From: Melioribacteraceae bacterium
GTDB taxonomy: Bacteria; Bacteroidota; Ignavibacteria; Ignavibacteriales; Melioribacteraceae
NCBI GenBank assembly: GCA_026987055.1
Contig: JALSNL010000426.1
Coordinates: 1-6,810, forward strand
Direction of reading: 5' to 3'
DNA: 6,810 bases
Shown here one piece after another: positions 5,493 to 6,810 of the stretch. The notes beneath the pieces were generated by a model. That model was given only the letters and a program-made list of their open reading frames with translations. It did not search any database and had not been told where the DNA came from. Numbering within the stretch: the first letter of the stretch is position 1; the number at the start of each line of letters is the position of its first letter. The position numbers and the translations under genes are program-made.

Positions 5493-6810
5493 CTAACTGC
5501 AGCCGGTTGTTGCACCGCATGTTTCGCATTTAAGACAAGTTCCGTTTCTTACCATGGTTAAACTTTGACATTCGGGGCAAACATCTCCTGTATAACCTCT
5601 TACTCTGGCATCTTGCACTTTTTTAGACATTATTGCAACTTGGCTTTTTGCTTTTGATGTTTTTCTACTTCCGTTACTTGTTGGAATTTTATGTGATTTT
5701 TTATCCAAATCTATTACACGTTCACTAATAATTTCTTCACTTTCAAAATCGGGCTCTATGTTAGCTTTATTATTGGATGCATTTTCCAAATCTTCTTCTT
5801 TTACATGCGATAAATCATTTCTACCCAAATAAGATACTGCTAATTCTCTAAAAATATAGTCAATAATGGATGTTGCCATTTTAATTCGTTTATTACCGGT
5901 TACCATTCCGCTGGGTTCAAATTTAGTAAATACAAAAGCATCAACAAATTCTTCCAATGGAACACCATGCTGCAAACCTAAGGAAATAGCAATTGCAAAA
6001 TTGTTAAGCAAACTTCTTACGGCAGCACCTTCTCTGTGCATATCAAGGAATATTTCGCCTAACTGCCCGTTTTCATATTCACCGGTTCTTATATAAACTG
6101 TTTGTCCGCCAATTTTAGCTTTTTGTGTATAACCTGATCTTCTATCCGGCAATCTTCTTCTTTTAGCAATGTATCTATGAATTATACGTTCGGCAACTTT
6201 AATTATCTCACTTTTTTCACTTTCTTTTTCTTCTTTGTCTTCATCAAAATCTTCATCAAAAATTGTATTTAACGGTTGAGATAATTTTGAACCGTCTCTG
6301 TATAAAGCATTAGCTTTTAATCCTAATTTCCATGATTTCATATAAGCATCTTTTATAGCATCAATATCGGCTTCGTGTGGTAAATTTACTGTTTTGGAAA
6401 TAGCTCCGGAAATAAAAGGTTGAGCTGCTGCCATTAGATTAATGTGTGCATCGGCTTTAATAAATCTTGTTCCTTTTTTACCGTTTTTATTTGCCGTATC
6501 AAAAACCGCATAATGTTCAGGCTTTAGGAAAGGAGCTCCTTCAACTGTCATAGTTCCGCAAACATAATCATTTGCATTGGAAATTTCTTCTTTAGTAAAA
6601 CCTATCTGTTCTAATATATTTAGATCAAAGTCTTCAAGTTGCTCATCAGTTAGACCTAAAACGTTTTTACAGAAATCATCACCAAGTGTATATCTATTAA
6701 TTGCAAATGATAAATCAAAAACAGATGGCAGCATAGATTCAATCTTAAATAGTAGCTCATCTGTAAAACCTTTTGCTTTTAGTGATTCTTTGTTAATATA
6801 AGTACATCCG
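5493..6810 (-). CDS. nrdJ: Adenosylcobalamin-dependent (class II) ribonucleotide reductase, C-terminal part
   Basis: The enzyme reduces ribonucleotides to deoxyribonucleotides using a radical generated from coenzyme B12, in the cytoplasm and independently of oxygen. Only the last 438 residues are visible. The frame has no stop up to the window edge, so the methionine at 6734 is internal: upstream codons read [15 protein letters not shown], in the style of the family. Landmarks, numbered from the visible start, are: [11 protein letters not shown] near 83-92; [15 protein letters not shown] (130-144), a substrate-binding segment of the barrel; [15 protein letters not shown]; an acidic linker with a doubled FDED (184-191); a TSCPD-type domain from [11 protein letters not shown] to about 297; a second charged, probably disordered linker at about 335-395; and a terminal cysteine cluster C411, C414, C425, C428, C431 and C437 ending ATTGCS. 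In NrdJ this tail binds zinc and/or relays reducing equivalents to the active site. The catalytic cysteines and B12-binding residues are mostly beyond the window. The gene ends before a strong terminator and is probably a separate transcription unit from yggS. Confidence 0.96.
   Translation of the reverse strand, partial: GCTYINKESLKAKGFTDELLFKIESMLPSVFDLSFAINRYTLGDDFCKNVLGLTDEQLEDFDLNILEQIGFTKEEISNANDYVCGTMTVEGAPFLKPEHYAVFDTANKNGKKGTRFIKADAHINLMAAAQPFISGAISKTVNLPHEADIDAIKDAYMKSWKLGLKANALYRDGSKLSQPLNTIFDEDFDEDKEEKESEKSEIIKVAERIIHRYIAKRRRLPDRRSGYTQKAKIGGQTVYIRTGEYENGQLGEIFLDMHREGAAVRSLLNNFAIAISLGLQHGVPLEEFVDAFVFTKFEPSGMVTGNKRIKMATSIIDYIFRELAVSYLGRNDLSHVKEEDLENASNNKANIEPDFESEEIISERVIDLDKKSHKIPTSNGSRKTSKAKSQVAIMSKKVQDARVRGYTGDVCPECQSLTMVRNGTCLKCETCGATTGCS
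6238..6261 (-). repeat. Perfect tandem 12-bp repeat in nrdJ encoding FDED twice
   Basis: The plus strand shows TCTTCATCAAAA twice, head to tail and without mismatch (6238-6249 and 6250-6261). It keeps the reading frame and encodes FDEDFDED at visible residues 184-191, within the acidic linker between the catalytic barrel and the TSCPD-type domain. Identical synonymous codons in both copies point to a recent duplication or replication slippage in a tolerant linker. Confidence 0.85.

Noticed and set aside
5866..6096. Plus-strand 76-codon frame within nrdJ
   Set aside because: Antisense to the conserved TSCPD-type region of NrdJ and without recognisable features.
6732..6734. ATG at 6734 as the start of the ribonucleotide reductase gene
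   Set aside because: The frame continues upstream without a stop to the window edge and encodes NrdJ-like sequence, so this Met is internal and the gene is cut by the window rather than truncated.
6577..6801. Plus-strand 74-codon frame at the window end
   Set aside because: Antisense to nrdJ; the Ser-rich product is a composition effect.

Overview
The window is a densely packed, AT-rich bacterial chromosome segment (roughly one third G+C by eye) in which every credible gene lies on the minus strand, so transcription runs from high to low coordinates. Five protein-coding genes and the start of a sixth fill almost all of it. The IleRS2-type isoleucyl-tRNA synthetase, a B12-dependent ribonucleotide reductase and mostly weak Shine-Dalgarno sequences suggest the Bacteroidota/Chlorobiota/Ignavibacteria group. 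Ignavibacteria are my best guess, but this is an inference from protein style, not from a marker gene. No rRNA, tRNA, CRISPR array, insertion sequence or phage gene is visible.

Layout, in transcription order. (1) 6810-5493: the 3' part of nrdJ, the adenosylcobalamin-dependent ribonucleotide reductase; its 5' end, including most of the catalytic barrel, lies beyond the window. It is closed by a strong intrinsic terminator at about 5463-5435. (2) After this break a new unit appears to begin: yggS (PLP homeostasis protein), then a trimeric-type purine nucleoside phosphorylase, then an unrecognised four-helix membrane protein with a DivIVA-like cytoplasmic tail, then ileS, then the first 33 codons of a lysine-rich protein that runs off the window. 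Gaps in this unit are 18 nt, a 1-nt TAATG overlap, 34 nt and 18 nt, so it looks like one operon.

The genes supply dNTPs (NrdJ), salvage nucleosides (PNP), buffer pyridoxal phosphate (YggS) and charge tRNA-Ile (IleS). The order yggS ... DivIVA-like ... ileS ... (DksA-like?) resembles the ylmE ... divIVA-ileS-ylyA-lspA cell-division neighbourhood of Firmicutes, with a membrane-anchored protein in the divIVA position.

Most notable points: the IleRS carries GLHH in place of the HIGH signature, a variant linked to mupirocin hyper-resistance; the PNP has Asp and Val where human PNP has Asn243 and His257, which are MTA-phosphorylase-like changes; and the membrane protein with the DivIVA-like tail may be an undescribed polarity or division component. 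I found no convincing wholly new multi-gene system.
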